64,000 nt of DNA from Raoultibacter timonensis. Its GTDB lineage: Bacteria; Actinomycetota; Coriobacteriia; Coriobacteriales; Eggerthellaceae. The stretch covers positions 695,749 through 759,748 of the forward strand of contig NZ_LT964681.1 in the NCBI RefSeq assembly GCF_900240215.1. The letters are read 5' to 3'. The notes under the pieces are model-generated. The model had not been told where the DNA came from. It worked only from the letters and a program-made list of their open reading frames with translations, and made no database searches. Made by a program: the position numbers and the translations under genes. Shown in pieces: positions 1 to 7,565 of this stretch. Every line of letters begins with the position of its first letter. The first letter of the stretch is position 1.

Positions 1-69
1 GGGGGCGGGGGCGGATTCTCCGGCGGGGGCGGAGGAGGAGGCGGTGGCGGAGGCGGTGGAGCCCGGTAA
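1..69 (+). CDS. C-terminal fragment of a protein with a poly-glycine tail
   Basis: Frame 1 reads from the window edge to a TAA stop and encodes only the last 22 residues, almost all glycine with a Phe-Ser and ending in Ala-Arg. Gly-rich C-terminal tails of this kind are common on DUF2207 and TPM-domain membrane proteins. The body of the gene lies outside the window, so the family cannot be assigned. The gene converges on the GH30 gene. Confidence 0.5.
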   Translation, partial: GGGGGFSGGGGGGGGGGGGGAR

Positions 70-137
70 AACAGGGTTCAGCCCGCACCCCTTCCCGAGC
101 GGTTCGGCCGTCAAAACCCCATCCCTTAGAAAACCGC

Positions 138-167
138 ACCTGGCGTTGAGCGCAATCGGCGCCAGGT
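138..167. terminator. Hairpin between convergent genes
   Basis: An 8-bp perfect stem (ACCTGGCG / CGCCAGGT) lies between the end of the Gly-rich gene and the stop codon of the GH30 gene. Short T-rich tracts lie on both sides, so it could work as a bidirectional terminator. Confidence 0.5.
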
Positions 168-178
168 TTCGTTTGCGC

Positions 179-1504
179 CTAGCTCCAGCAAGCAGTCATG
201 ATGCTATGGGCGCCAAGTGAGACTTCGGCGACGTTGCCGTCTTCGCATAAGGTGAAAGATTGCTCCCCATCGGATTTATTGAGCACGACGAGCACCCGTG
301 CACCGTCGGGGTTGACGAACCCTGCGCATTCGACGGCATCGGTAAACCGCGATACGAGGCACCGGTGCGCACCGCGTTCGACGAACCGCGAGAAGTGGCC
401 GATGTAGTAGTACGAACGATTGATGATGAGCTCGCCTTGTTCGCGATCGTACATGAGCGGCGCCTCGCAGAAGTTGCCGACGTGGTTCGGGCCGCCTTGC
501 TCGTCGAGCAGCACGTTCCAGTCCACGAACCCGTTCGCCCCCGCATTGAGGTTGCCGATCATGTCGTGGGCGTACTGCTCGGCCTTTCTCCCTTGGTTCG
601 CTTCGCGGTCGCGCGAGTACTCGACGCACCCCTCCGTGAAGACGAACTCCTTATCGGGATGCGTCCTGACCGTTTCTGCCAGCGCTTCGAAATGATCGCC
701 CGAATACCAATGGAAGGCTACGCCCCTGACCGCCTTATCGGCTTCGGGCTCGGCGAGCGTTTCGTCGACGCGCTCGATGATGCGATCCTTGTTGTGATCC
801 CATACGAGAATCTCCACGTTGCAGAGCCCGGCGTCGTCGAGCGCGGGGCGCAGATGGCGCGCTGCGAACTCGGCTTCTTCTTGAGATGTGAACAGGCACG
901 ACTCCCACGTTTGCCGCGCCATGGGCTCGTTTTGCACCGTCACGCGCGAAACGGATATACCCTCGCGCGCGTATTCGGCAACGTAGCGCGCCACCATGGA
1001 AGCCCACATGCCGTAGTACTTCTTGCGCAGGCTTCCCCCGAGAATCATCGTACGCGACGTTTTCATGAACGCCGGCGGACTCCAGGGCGATGCGATGATC
1101 TCGATGGACGGATCGACTGCAAGGGCGCATTGGATAAACGGAATGAGCAGTTGCCGATCGTGTTCGATGGTGAAGAGGGATAGCCCCTTGTCGCGCTTAT
1201 CGGTAAGGTACGCGTAGCTGCCCAGCGAGAAGTCGCAGCTCTGGATATGCGTCCTGCATAGCGTGTACGCATTGCCCCCAGGCCCGAAGCACAGCCCCAA
1301 GAACCGATCCTGCACTTCGGGCGGCATGAGCGCGAACGTATAAGCCGCCGATTCGGTGAGCGCCGCCCCGAAACCTGCGACGCGCTGGAATGTTTTATGC
1401 GGATACACCTTCACGAGGTTCATCTCGGCGCGCTTGTTCCGCGAAAACGCAAGCTCGGTTCTGCGCATAGGCTCGTGAGCGTCGGTGGTATAGCACTCGA
1501 TCAT
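179..1504 (-). CDS. Glycoside hydrolase family 30 (glucosylceramidase-like)
   Basis: This 441-residue protein has the layout of GH30 retaining beta-glycosidases. It has an N-terminal GFGAALTES segment (about 44-52), the acid/base glutamate in VQNEP (Glu193), the nucleophile in FTEG (Glu291), and a C-terminal beta-sandwich ending near LGAHSI. No signal peptide is seen, so it probably acts in the cytoplasm on an imported glycoside. The ATG at 1504 is preferred because AGGAAAGGG lies just upstream; the open frame continues further upstream only through the antisense of the MFS gene. It follows the MFS gene by 71 bp on the same strand, which suggests a transporter-hydrolase pair. The substrate (glucosylceramide, steryl glucoside or another beta-glycoside) cannot be read from sequence. 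Confidence 0.88.
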   Translation of the reverse strand: MIECYTTDAHEPMRRTELAFSRNKRAEMNLVKVYPHKTFQRVAGFGAALTESAAYTFALMPPEVQDRFLGLCFGPGGNAYTLCRTHIQSCDFSLGSYAYLTDKRDKGLSLFTIEHDRQLLIPFIQCALAVDPSIEIIASPWSPPAFMKTSRTMILGGSLRKKYYGMWASMVARYVAEYAREGISVSRVTVQNEPMARQTWESCLFTSQEEAEFAARHLRPALDDAGLCNVEILVWDHNKDRIIERVDETLAEPEADKAVRGVAFHWYSGDHFEALAETVRTHPDKEFVFTEGCVEYSRDREANQGRKAEQYAHDMIGNLNAGANGFVDWNVLLDEQGGPNHVGNFCEAPLMYDREQGELIINRSYYYIGHFSRFVERGAHRCLVSRFTDAVECAGFVNPDGARVLVVLNKSDGEQSFTLCEDGNVAEVSLGAHSIMTACWS

Positions 1505-1575
1505 GGTCGCATCCCTTTCCTCGGCGAGCCGCTCCCGCATCGCTTCGGGCGCCGTCCGCCCCTCGATGCGCAAAA

Positions 1576-3096
1576 CTACTCGCTGGCTTTTCCCGTTCCA
1601 GTATGATCTACTTTCGTGGCAAGAGGATGCTGCTTGAGGAACATCATGATGATCGCACCAACCAGAAGAAGCGGGATCAGATAGACGAAGATGGGGATGA
1701 GCGCATCGTTGTACGAAGCCTTGATACCCTCTTGCAGCGTCGCCGACAGGCTGTGGACGAACTCGGGCGTGATCGCATCGACGTCGATGTGCTGCGAGGC
1801 GGGGATGTTCTTCGCCAGTTCGGTTGCCAAGCGCGACGTGAACACCGCGCCGACGAGCGATGCTCCGAGCGTCGAACCGATCTGCCTGAAGAAGTTGTTG
1901 GCCGCCGTAGCCGTACCGACGATTTCGCTCGGAAACTCGTTTTGCACCACGAGCACGAGGATTTGCTGACCGAGTCCGATGCCGAACCCGAGCACGAACA
2001 ACGAAAGCCCCGTCATCACTAGCGAAGTGCCCATCGAAACCTGGGATAGGAGGAAGAATCCGCCCGCCATGACGAAGCAACCCGCAATGGGCATCCACTT
2101 GTACTTGCCCGTCTTCGAAGCGAGAAAGCCGGTCGTCACGGCCATGAGCATGGCGCCGCCCATCATCGGGACGGTCATGAGCCCGGCCTGTTCGGGCAGA
2201 AGCCCGTCGACGATCTGGAAGTACGTGGGAAGATAGGTGGTCGTCCCCATCATGCCGAGCATGATGAGCAGTCCCGTCACGGTGCACAGCACGAAGTTTC
2301 GGTTCTTGAACAGATACAGCGGGATGATGGGTTCGTGCGCGAATCGTTCGGCGAACACGAAGATGACGGCGGCCACAACGCACACGATGGCAAGCCCGAC
2401 GATGACCGGAGAATCCCATGCATAGAGCGAGCCACCCCACGAGGTGAGCAGAACGAGCGACGATACCGAAACGATCATGAACACCATCCCCGCAATATCG
2501 ATCGAGAGCCGTTCGTCGACGTGGTTCGGTTTGGGCAAAAACTTCGCCGCCGCAGTAATGGCGAGCAGCGCCAGGGGCACATTGAAGCCGAACAGCCACC
2601 TCCAGCCCGTCACCTGGACGAACCAGCCGCCGAGCAAGGGACCGAGCACCGTCGACAGGGCGAATACCGATCCCATGACGCCCATGTACTTACCGCGCTC
2701 GCGCGGGGGGATAACGTCGGCAATCGTCGCCTGCGAGAGGATGATGAGGCCGCCGCCACCGAGGCCCTCGATGGCGCGCCCGACGATGAGACCGTCCATC
2801 GACGTTACGAACCCGCAGGTCACTGAGCCGACAACGAATATGCCGAGCGCTGAAATGAGCAGATACTTCCTGCCGAGGAGATCACCGAGCTTGCCGTAGA
2901 TGGGCATCATGATGGTCGCGGCGAGTATGTAGGCCGTCGTGACCCACTCCATATGATCGACGCCCCCGAGGTCGCCGACGATGGTGGGCAGAGCCGTAGC
3001 CGTGACGGTTTCGGAAAGCGAGCTCACGAACATAGCGAGCAGAAGACCCGCGAAGATGGCCGCTATATCGCGTTTATGTTTCCGTGCTGCATCCAC
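1576..3096 (-). CDS. MFS transporter, DHA2 (14-TMS, EmrB/QacA-like)
   Basis: This 506-residue polytopic protein has DHA2 hallmarks: motif A-like GKLGDLLGRK (about 69-78), motif C-like LGPLLGGW (about 155-162), and 14 predicted membrane spans with a loop before the last span. The family exports drugs and amphiphiles by proton antiport. The start is a GTG at 3096, eight bases after an AGGAG ribosome site. The only gene close behind it is the GH30 hydrolase, so it may handle a glycoside or aglycone instead of an antibiotic; this is inference from position. Confidence 0.87.
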   Translation of the reverse strand: MDAARKHKRDIAAIFAGLLLAMFVSSLSETVTATALPTIVGDLGGVDHMEWVTTAYILAATIMMPIYGKLGDLLGRKYLLISALGIFVVGSVTCGFVTSMDGLIVGRAIEGLGGGGLIILSQATIADVIPPRERGKYMGVMGSVFALSTVLGPLLGGWFVQVTGWRWLFGFNVPLALLAITAAAKFLPKPNHVDERLSIDIAGMVFMIVSVSSLVLLTSWGGSLYAWDSPVIVGLAIVCVVAAVIFVFAERFAHEPIIPLYLFKNRNFVLCTVTGLLIMLGMMGTTTYLPTYFQIVDGLLPEQAGLMTVPMMGGAMLMAVTTGFLASKTGKYKWMPIAGCFVMAGGFFLLSQVSMGTSLVMTGLSLFVLGFGIGLGQQILVLVVQNEFPSEIVGTATAANNFFRQIGSTLGASLVGAVFTSRLATELAKNIPASQHIDVDAITPEFVHSLSATLQEGIKASYNDALIPIFVYLIPLLLVGAIIMMFLKQHPLATKVDHTGTGKASE

Positions 3097-3202
3097 AAAT
3101 GATACTCCTTGATCGTTGCCTTGGAGTATCCGCCCGCAGGAGCGCGCTCAACCTGTTTGTTGCCGAGGGATGCCGAACCGTAAACGTTGATTGACGACCT
3201 TT

Positions 3203-4864
3203 CTATTCGACCGCTATGAGAATGCGCTCACCCGCTTGCCCGTACGTCGCATCGATCACGCCGCTCAATTCCGTTTGCAGATAGTTGATGAGCGCCTCGG
3301 TATCGGAATAACCTGTCGTGTAGCCGGTTGCCTGGTAGGCTTCGGCCACCGCATAGTACGTATCGCCGCCCGCCGTGATGAAGCTCGACGCCGCAATCGT
3401 GTAGTCCGCATCGAGCGAGAAGCCCTTGCCGCCGACATCGGTGATCGTCACGCGTGAGCCGGGGTTCGCAGGAGCGTAGTAGGTCGAGCCGGGATACTGT
3501 TCGCCGTTCTCGTAGGGAACGGTCGTATCAACCAGGTACGTGATCCCCGCCACTTGCGGGAACCCACCCGACGCCTCGGGAAGGCAGAACGTTGCCGCCT
3601 CGAGCACTTCGAGCAGCTCCGCGCCCGTAAGCGTTACCGCGTTGAGGCTGTTGTTATAGGGAAACACCGTCATAAGCGTTTCCATGCTGATCTCGCCCAC
3701 GCCGATGGACGCACGGATGTTGCCGCCGTTCACGATGGCTCCGTCGATCGTCTGACCGCTCGCCTGCCGCACCTGCCACAGCATCGCATCGGCTGCAAAA
3801 TCGCCGAGGTTGGTCTCCTGAGTGCGCACGCCCGGATCGCGCTCACCGTCGAGGGCAACGTCGGTTGTGCCGATGGTTTCGGAAAGCTGGCTCTTCACTT
3901 CGTCGTTCGTTTGCGAAATGAGCTTATCGGTCGCCTCGTCTTTACCGTCGTAAGTTCCGTATTCGACCATCTGCTCGGTAAAGGCGTCACCCTCGTAGAA
4001 CAGGACGCCGATGTTCTCGATATGGCACCCCGTACTCACGAGCAACGAGCCGTTGACCTCCTCGTTGACAACCTCGTGATCGTGTCCGTCGATGAACACG
4101 TCGATACCCTCGGTGTTTTCGAGCACATCGATCGATCGGTTCGGTGCCGCGCCGCCGAGGCTGCCCAAATGTCCCAGGCACACGATCACCGTGCAGCCCT
4201 GAGCCTTGAGCTCGTCGACCTGCTCTTGCGCGCATCGGTACATATCCTCGCCCGCAGCGAACGTGAGACCTGCAACGTTCTTCGGACTGGACTTCGTCTG
4301 CGTTTCGGGCGTTGCGAGACCGAACACGCCCACCTTCGTGCCGTCGCCCAGCTCGAACACCGTGTTTGCTTGCGCGAACGGCTCACCCGTCGCATCGACG
4401 GTGATGTTCGCGGCGAGCACGGGGAAGTTCGCCTTCGCGATGAGCGCTTCGAGGTTATCGGCTCCCCAATCGAATTCGTGGTTGCCGATCGACATGGCAT
4501 CGTATCCTGCCGCATTCATGAAATCGATGGCGGCTTCGCCCTGCGAAAGGTTCACGAGCACGTTGTCCTGGATGGCATCGCCGTCGTCGAGGAGCAGCAC
4601 TTCGTAGCCCTGTTCCTCGTAGTCTTTCTTGATCTGGGCGACCGCCGCCATCCCGATGACCCCGGGTGCGGAATCGATCGGCTCGGCGGGCATGTCGTAG
4701 CCATGCGTGTCGTTGGTGTGGATGATGGCGAGCTTCGGCTCGGCGGCTTGCGGTTGCTCCCGTTGTCCGCCACCCGAAGACGAGCACCCGAATAAGGGCA
4801 ACCCGCACGCCGCGACTACAACGGTCAGGAATAGGATACCTAGCTTTCGACCCGTACGCCTCAT
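3203..4864 (-). CDS. 5'-nucleotidase/UshA-like metallophosphoesterase lipoprotein
   Basis: The 553-residue product has a signal peptide with a lipobox (LFGC, Cys27). Next comes a calcineurin-type phosphoesterase domain with NDTHG (about 55-59), GNHEF and GHDHE metal motifs. The C-terminal 5'-nucleotidase domain holds GGNIR and FPYNN substrate-binding segments. Family members remove phosphate from extracellular nucleotides or UDP-sugars. The ATG at 4864 has a GGGAG site; a longer in-frame extension to 4942 lacks one and would bury the signal peptide. It is probably monocistronic, with about 106 bp before the MFS gene. Confidence 0.9.
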   Translation of the reverse strand: MRRTGRKLGILFLTVVVAACGLPLFGCSSSGGGQREQPQAAEPKLAIIHTNDTHGYDMPAEPIDSAPGVIGMAAVAQIKKDYEEQGYEVLLLDDGDAIQDNVLVNLSQGEAAIDFMNAAGYDAMSIGNHEFDWGADNLEALIAKANFPVLAANITVDATGEPFAQANTVFELGDGTKVGVFGLATPETQTKSSPKNVAGLTFAAGEDMYRCAQEQVDELKAQGCTVIVCLGHLGSLGGAAPNRSIDVLENTEGIDVFIDGHDHEVVNEEVNGSLLVSTGCHIENIGVLFYEGDAFTEQMVEYGTYDGKDEATDKLISQTNDEVKSQLSETIGTTDVALDGERDPGVRTQETNLGDFAADAMLWQVRQASGQTIDGAIVNGGNIRASIGVGEISMETLMTVFPYNNSLNAVTLTGAELLEVLEAATFCLPEASGGFPQVAGITYLVDTTVPYENGEQYPGSTYYAPANPGSRVTITDVGGKGFSLDADYTIAASSFITAGGDTYYAVAEAYQATGYTTGYSDTEALINYLQTELSGVIDATYGQAGERILIAVE

Positions 4865-5048
4865 AGAAGCTCCCTTCGCCACGGGAAGCCCCATTTGCTT
4901 CCCGTCTCCCGAAAGCATTATCCCATGGCGCGCCCGACGCATGCTCGACGCATCAGCATGCGGAAGCAGCGCTCGGCGGAAGCGTTCGCAACCCGCCCTC
5001 GCGGTAGCGAAGCCTACTCCCTTTACAGGATCGTGGCGCAGACCATGT

Positions 5049-5369
5049 CTATTCGTGCGTCGTCAGGTTGAGCCCGATGATCCCTGCACCGATCAGCAAA
5101 ATGCAAAGGATCTTGATGGCGCTCGCAGGTTCTTTCAGAAACACAATGCCGAGAATCGCCGCACCGACGATGCCGATACCCGTCCACACCGCGTAGCCGA
5201 CGCTCAGCGGCAGCGTCTTCAGCGCGTGCGCCAGAAGGCCGAAGCTGATTATCATACCGACGATGGTAAGAATGCTCGGCATGAGCTTGCTGAACCCATC
5301 CGACAGCTTGAGCTGGTAGGCCCAAAACGTCTCGAACAGTCCGGCGATGATCAGAATTACCCAGTTCAT
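5049..5369 (-). CDS. sugE: Small multidrug resistance protein, Gdx/SugE type (probable guanidinium exporter)
   Basis: The 106-residue, four-helix protein matches the Gdx/SugE branch of the SMR family. It has the membrane glutamate in helix 1 (FETFW), the GFSKLMPS segment, and the helix-3 signature YAVWTGIG. Gdx proteins export guanidinium in exchange for protons as antiparallel dimers. The ATG at 5369 is preferred to the GTG three codons earlier because it stands eight bases after GGAG. A strong terminator hairpin lies directly before the ribosome site, which points to control by attenuation. Confidence 0.88.
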   Translation of the reverse strand: MNWVILIIAGLFETFWAYQLKLSDGFSKLMPSILTIVGMIISFGLLAHALKTLPLSVGYAVWTGIGIVGAAILGIVFLKEPASAIKILCILLIGAGIIGLNLTTHE

Positions 5370-5384
5370 GATGCTCACTCCAAT

Positions 5385-5440
5385 AAAAAAGCATGCGCTT
5401 TCCCCTATCTTCTATGGCCTAACGATAGGGGCGCACATGC
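5385..5440 (-). terminator. Leader terminator (attenuator) before sugE
   Basis: Read on the minus strand, two stacked stems (GCATG.GCGC with GCGCATGC, and CCCCTATC with GATAGGGG) are followed by TTTTTTATT. Only the ribosome site and the start codon of sugE come after that. A factor-independent terminator inside a leader means transcription of sugE is probably conditional. Confidence 0.7.
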
Positions 5441-5520
5441 TTTGTTCTTGGTCTACCCGGCGGCAGATGCTTCAATTGTCCGTTTATTCTACCCTCTTAG
5501 GTAACATCATACTAGGGTAT
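5441..5520 (-). promoter_or_regulatory. Candidate riboswitch/antiterminator leader of sugE
   Basis: Minus-strand leader between a TATGAT hexamer (about 5506-5511) and the terminator. It contains a CTGCC/GGTAG hairpin. Its 5' part CCTAAGAGGG can pair with CCC...TTAGG in the terminator's descending arm and loop, giving an alternative antiterminator. The gene family makes a guanidine aptamer the natural guess. I could not match the sequence to the guanidine-I or -III consensus from memory, so the class is left open. Confidence 0.4.
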
Positions 5521-5537
5521 TCGCCAAAACTGCATAG

Positions 5538-5555
5538 CCGCTGCTCATTCAAGCA
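5538..5555 (-). terminator. Small hairpin downstream of the universal stress gene
   Basis: GCTGCT/AGCAGC stem with a six-base loop, 48 bp after the stop of the UspA-like gene. A short T run lies further downstream on the minus strand. It is a weak terminator candidate. Confidence 0.3.
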
Positions 5556-5602
5556 GCATGCATCCCAAACCTCCCCGAACGCCGGTTTTGCGCCGCCTGG
5601 AG

Positions 5603-6031
5603 CTACTTTGCGATCAAAACGGGAATCTCGGCTCCGTGGAACACCTTGTAACTTACGCTTCCCATGTATTCCTTAAGCCCCGATAAACCGCGGTTCCCCA
5701 GAATGATGAGATCGTACTCGCCGCCGTTCGCCAACTTGAGAAGCTCGGTAGCGGGAGCCGTGCCGGTAAGGAGCAGCGTGCCTGCCCGATCACCAAGCGC
5801 TTCGATCTTGTCATGGGCCGCATACAGCGTTTCTTTGCCATCCTCGATCATCATGTCGGTAATGTCTTTGAGGCCGATCGCTTGCGTTTCGTTCAGCAGG
5901 GGAATCGGTACGACGTTGACTACATCGACTTTCGTCTCAGGGTTGGGCAGCGCGATGTCGAACGCAAGGCCGAGCGCTTTATCGGCCAGATCGGAGCCAT
6001 CGTATGCGACAAGGATTTTCTTGAGGGCCAT
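5603..6031 (-). CDS. Universal stress protein UspA family
   Basis: The 142-residue protein starts with the typical KKILVAYDGS strand and ends with the ATP-binding signature GNRGLSGLKEYMGSVS (G-2x-G-9x-G-S). This places it in the ATP-binding UspFG-like group, not the UspA group that lacks nucleotide. The ATG at 6031 has an AAGGAAGGG ribosome site; an upstream in-frame extension has none. Universal stress proteins act in the cytoplasm in starvation and energy stress. It is transcribed alone, divergently from the MarR gene. Confidence 0.9.
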   Translation of the reverse strand: MALKKILVAYDGSDLADKALGLAFDIALPNPETKVDVVNVVPIPLLNETQAIGLKDITDMMIEDGKETLYAAHDKIEALGDRAGTLLLTGTAPATELLKLANGGEYDLIILGNRGLSGLKEYMGSVSYKVFHGAEIPVLIAK

Positions 6032-6200
6032 GGTATCCCTTCCTTTCACGATCGGACGGAGGCCGCCTTGGTATGACCCGTCGGACGGCCTCGCATTCGA
6101 TCGGATCGTCGGATCCAACAATGCCTTAAGTATATCGCGTTTGGGCGGCGCTGGTTTATTACAGGCAGCCTACGATTCTCTCCTTGTTTCATCCATGGGG

Positions 6201-6228
6201 TTGCATTAGTTTTTTGGTAAGCTATTCT
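6201..6228 (+). promoter_or_regulatory. Candidate promoter of the MarR-type gene
   Basis: TTGCAT and TATTCT hexamers are separated by 16 bases. They lie about 40 bp before the ATG of the MarR-type regulator, in an AT-rich pocket. Confidence 0.4.
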
Positions 6229-6269
6229 CTAATAATGCTCCTATTCGCATATCCAACGAGAGGAATCCC

Positions 6270-6713
6270 ATGCAGTACGTTCCTACCGATTCTACCCAGC
6301 GGCAACTGCTGCGAAGCCTTTCATACTTCAGCGTGAGACTCAAGTACGTTGAGCGCAAAAGCTTTTTCGGCCTTTCGGGCCGGCAGGTCCTGCTGCTCGC
6401 TTCGCTCTGCTCGTTCGACGAACCCCCCTCGCTCGGCGAGCTCTCGGAAGCGAACGGCGCCTCGCATCAAAACATCAAGCAGATACTGCTCAAGCTTGAA
6501 AAGGCCGGTTATGTAACCATTCGTCCCGATGAACACGATAACCGCGCCCTGCTCGTCGAACCGACCGACATGGGTCGAAATCTCGCCGTACTTTACAACG
6601 AGAAGATCGACGAAGTCATCAACCATCTCTTCGAGAACATTTCGGAAAAGGATGCCGCCACCTGTGTCGCCGTAGTCGAGAAGCTTCGTGAGGGACTCAA
6701 AGAATTACTGTAA
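6270..6713 (+). CDS. MarR family transcriptional regulator
   Basis: The 147-residue protein has the MarR winged-helix layout: an N-terminal helix, then LGELSEANGASHQNIKQIL as helix-turn-helix (about 57-75). The wing follows with the conserved D-x-R-like DEHDNRALLVEPT (about 86-98), and a C-terminal dimerisation helix ends the protein. A GAGAGGAA site precedes the ATG. It stands alone, with a convergent gene after it, so its target is not shown by context. A FabT-type operator lies about 6 kb away before fabH, and FabT is a MarR protein, so a link is possible but unproven. Confidence 0.8.
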   Translation: MQYVPTDSTQRQLLRSLSYFSVRLKYVERKSFFGLSGRQVLLLASLCSFDEPPSLGELSEANGASHQNIKQILLKLEKAGYVTIRPDEHDNRALLVEPTDMGRNLAVLYNEKIDEVINHLFENISEKDAATCVAVVEKLREGLKELL

Positions 6714-6746
6714 GCGGCGATAGCTCCTTGCGCGTGCAACGGAAAG

Positions 6747-6777
6747 CTTAGCCGCCAAGCAGCCCCAAGCGGCTAAG
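6747..6777. terminator. Hairpin overlapping the stop codon of the DUF6933-like gene
   Basis: A 9-bp perfect stem (CTTAGCCGC / GCGGCTAAG) spans the last codons of the minus-strand gene, at its convergence with the MarR gene. On the minus strand it is followed by CTTTCC. It is a plausible terminator. Confidence 0.4.
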
Positions 6778-7269
6778 ATCGTGCCGTAGGAAATCGACCG
6801 GCCGCCCTCGCTGTGCGAACCCTGCCGCCTTGCACAGCTCCCGGTTGGCGGCAGAGCAGGCGTCGAGCTGTACGAGCTCCGCTGTATCGATCGCAAACTC
6901 GTGTCGTTGCAGATAATCAACTGCGAGGTTAAGCCCCGCAACCGATCTGCGGCCGTGCGTCTTGGTGGTTTCAAACGGACCAGAGATACCGAGGTAGGCT
7001 TCGACCAAATCGGCGCTCAAACTTTCGCTGCGCAGCACTGCGGCTAACGAATCCACGCATACCGTCTGCCAATCCGCCCAGTCCTGCTGCGACAACCCTG
7101 CAGCCAGAACGCAGAATCGATTGCTTGCATTGGCCGCGATGAGCGCATCCTTTCCCGCGAACGTGAAGCGATGGACCTCCCAACAGAACAACGGATCGAT
7201 TATGTTCCCGTAGGGCGGCTTCCTCGCATGGAGGTAGTTCTGCAGCGGTATGGTGATGCCGAACTCCAT
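6748..7269 (-). CDS. DUF6933-like protein
   Basis: The 173-residue soluble protein has a central segment (FTFAGKDALIAANASNRFCV, about 35-54) that resembles the DUF6933 family, recalled as common in gut anaerobes and of unknown function. It has no signal peptide or membrane span. It starts five bases after the stop of the upstream 96-residue gene and is almost certainly co-transcribed with it. A hairpin overlaps its stop codon, so it is probably the last gene of the Nudix-helicase operon. The family call is from memory and moderate. Confidence 0.6.
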   Translation of the reverse strand: MEFGITIPLQNYLHARKPPYGNIIDPLFCWEVHRFTFAGKDALIAANASNRFCVLAAGLSQQDWADWQTVCVDSLAAVLRSESLSADLVEAYLGISGPFETTKTHGRRSVAGLNLAVDYLQRHEFAIDTAELVQLDACSAANRELCKAAGFAQRGRPVDFLRHDLSRLGLLGG

Positions 7270-7274
7270 GGGGA

Positions 7275-7565
7275 TCAGCCCGACAATTCTGCGCTTTTAG
7301 CAAGAGCTTCGACGAATGGCTCGACTAGCTGCTCGTTTTTACCGCGCCGCCATAGCGCTCCCACGTCGAATCCCACACCGACAGCGTATTCCTTGGGAAT
7401 GAACCGCATGCGATTCCGGCATCGCCACTCCGGGAACTGCAGCGCTAGGACATATGCTTCGACTGGCAGGATTCCATATCGCACAACATTTACGAACACG
7501 CGACTGCCTTCCACCTCATAGTTTCCCGCAGAGTAGTCAGTTTTGAACACCTGCAAAGTATTCAT
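7275..7565 (-). CDS. Hypothetical 96-residue protein overlapping the helicase gene
   Basis: I do not recognise this small soluble protein. It is mixed alpha/beta by appearance, with several aromatic residues (FPEWRCRNRMRF, about 48-59). Its ATG (7565) lies 29 bases inside the 3' end of the helicase gene, in another frame, and its stop is five bases before the DUF6933-like gene. That packing suggests translational coupling. No clear ribosome site is seen, which fits coupling. An ATG three codons earlier is also possible. Confidence 0.55.
   Translation of the reverse strand: MNTLQVFKTDYSAGNYEVEGSRVFVNVVRYGILPVEAYVLALQFPEWRCRNRMRFIPKEYAVGVGFDVGALWRRGKNEQLVEPFVEALAKSAELSG

Noticed and set aside
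1505-2599. Long minus-strand open frame extending the GH30 gene upstream (to 806 codons)
   Set aside because: The extension is antisense-frame noise inside the MFS gene, is Arg/His-rich without domains, and the ribosome site before 1504 marks the real start.
5441-5520. Assignment of the sugE leader to guanidine-III
   Set aside because: A CCGGGT...ACCAAGAACAAAG stretch is only loosely reminiscent of the class and the pseudoknot partner could not be found by eye.
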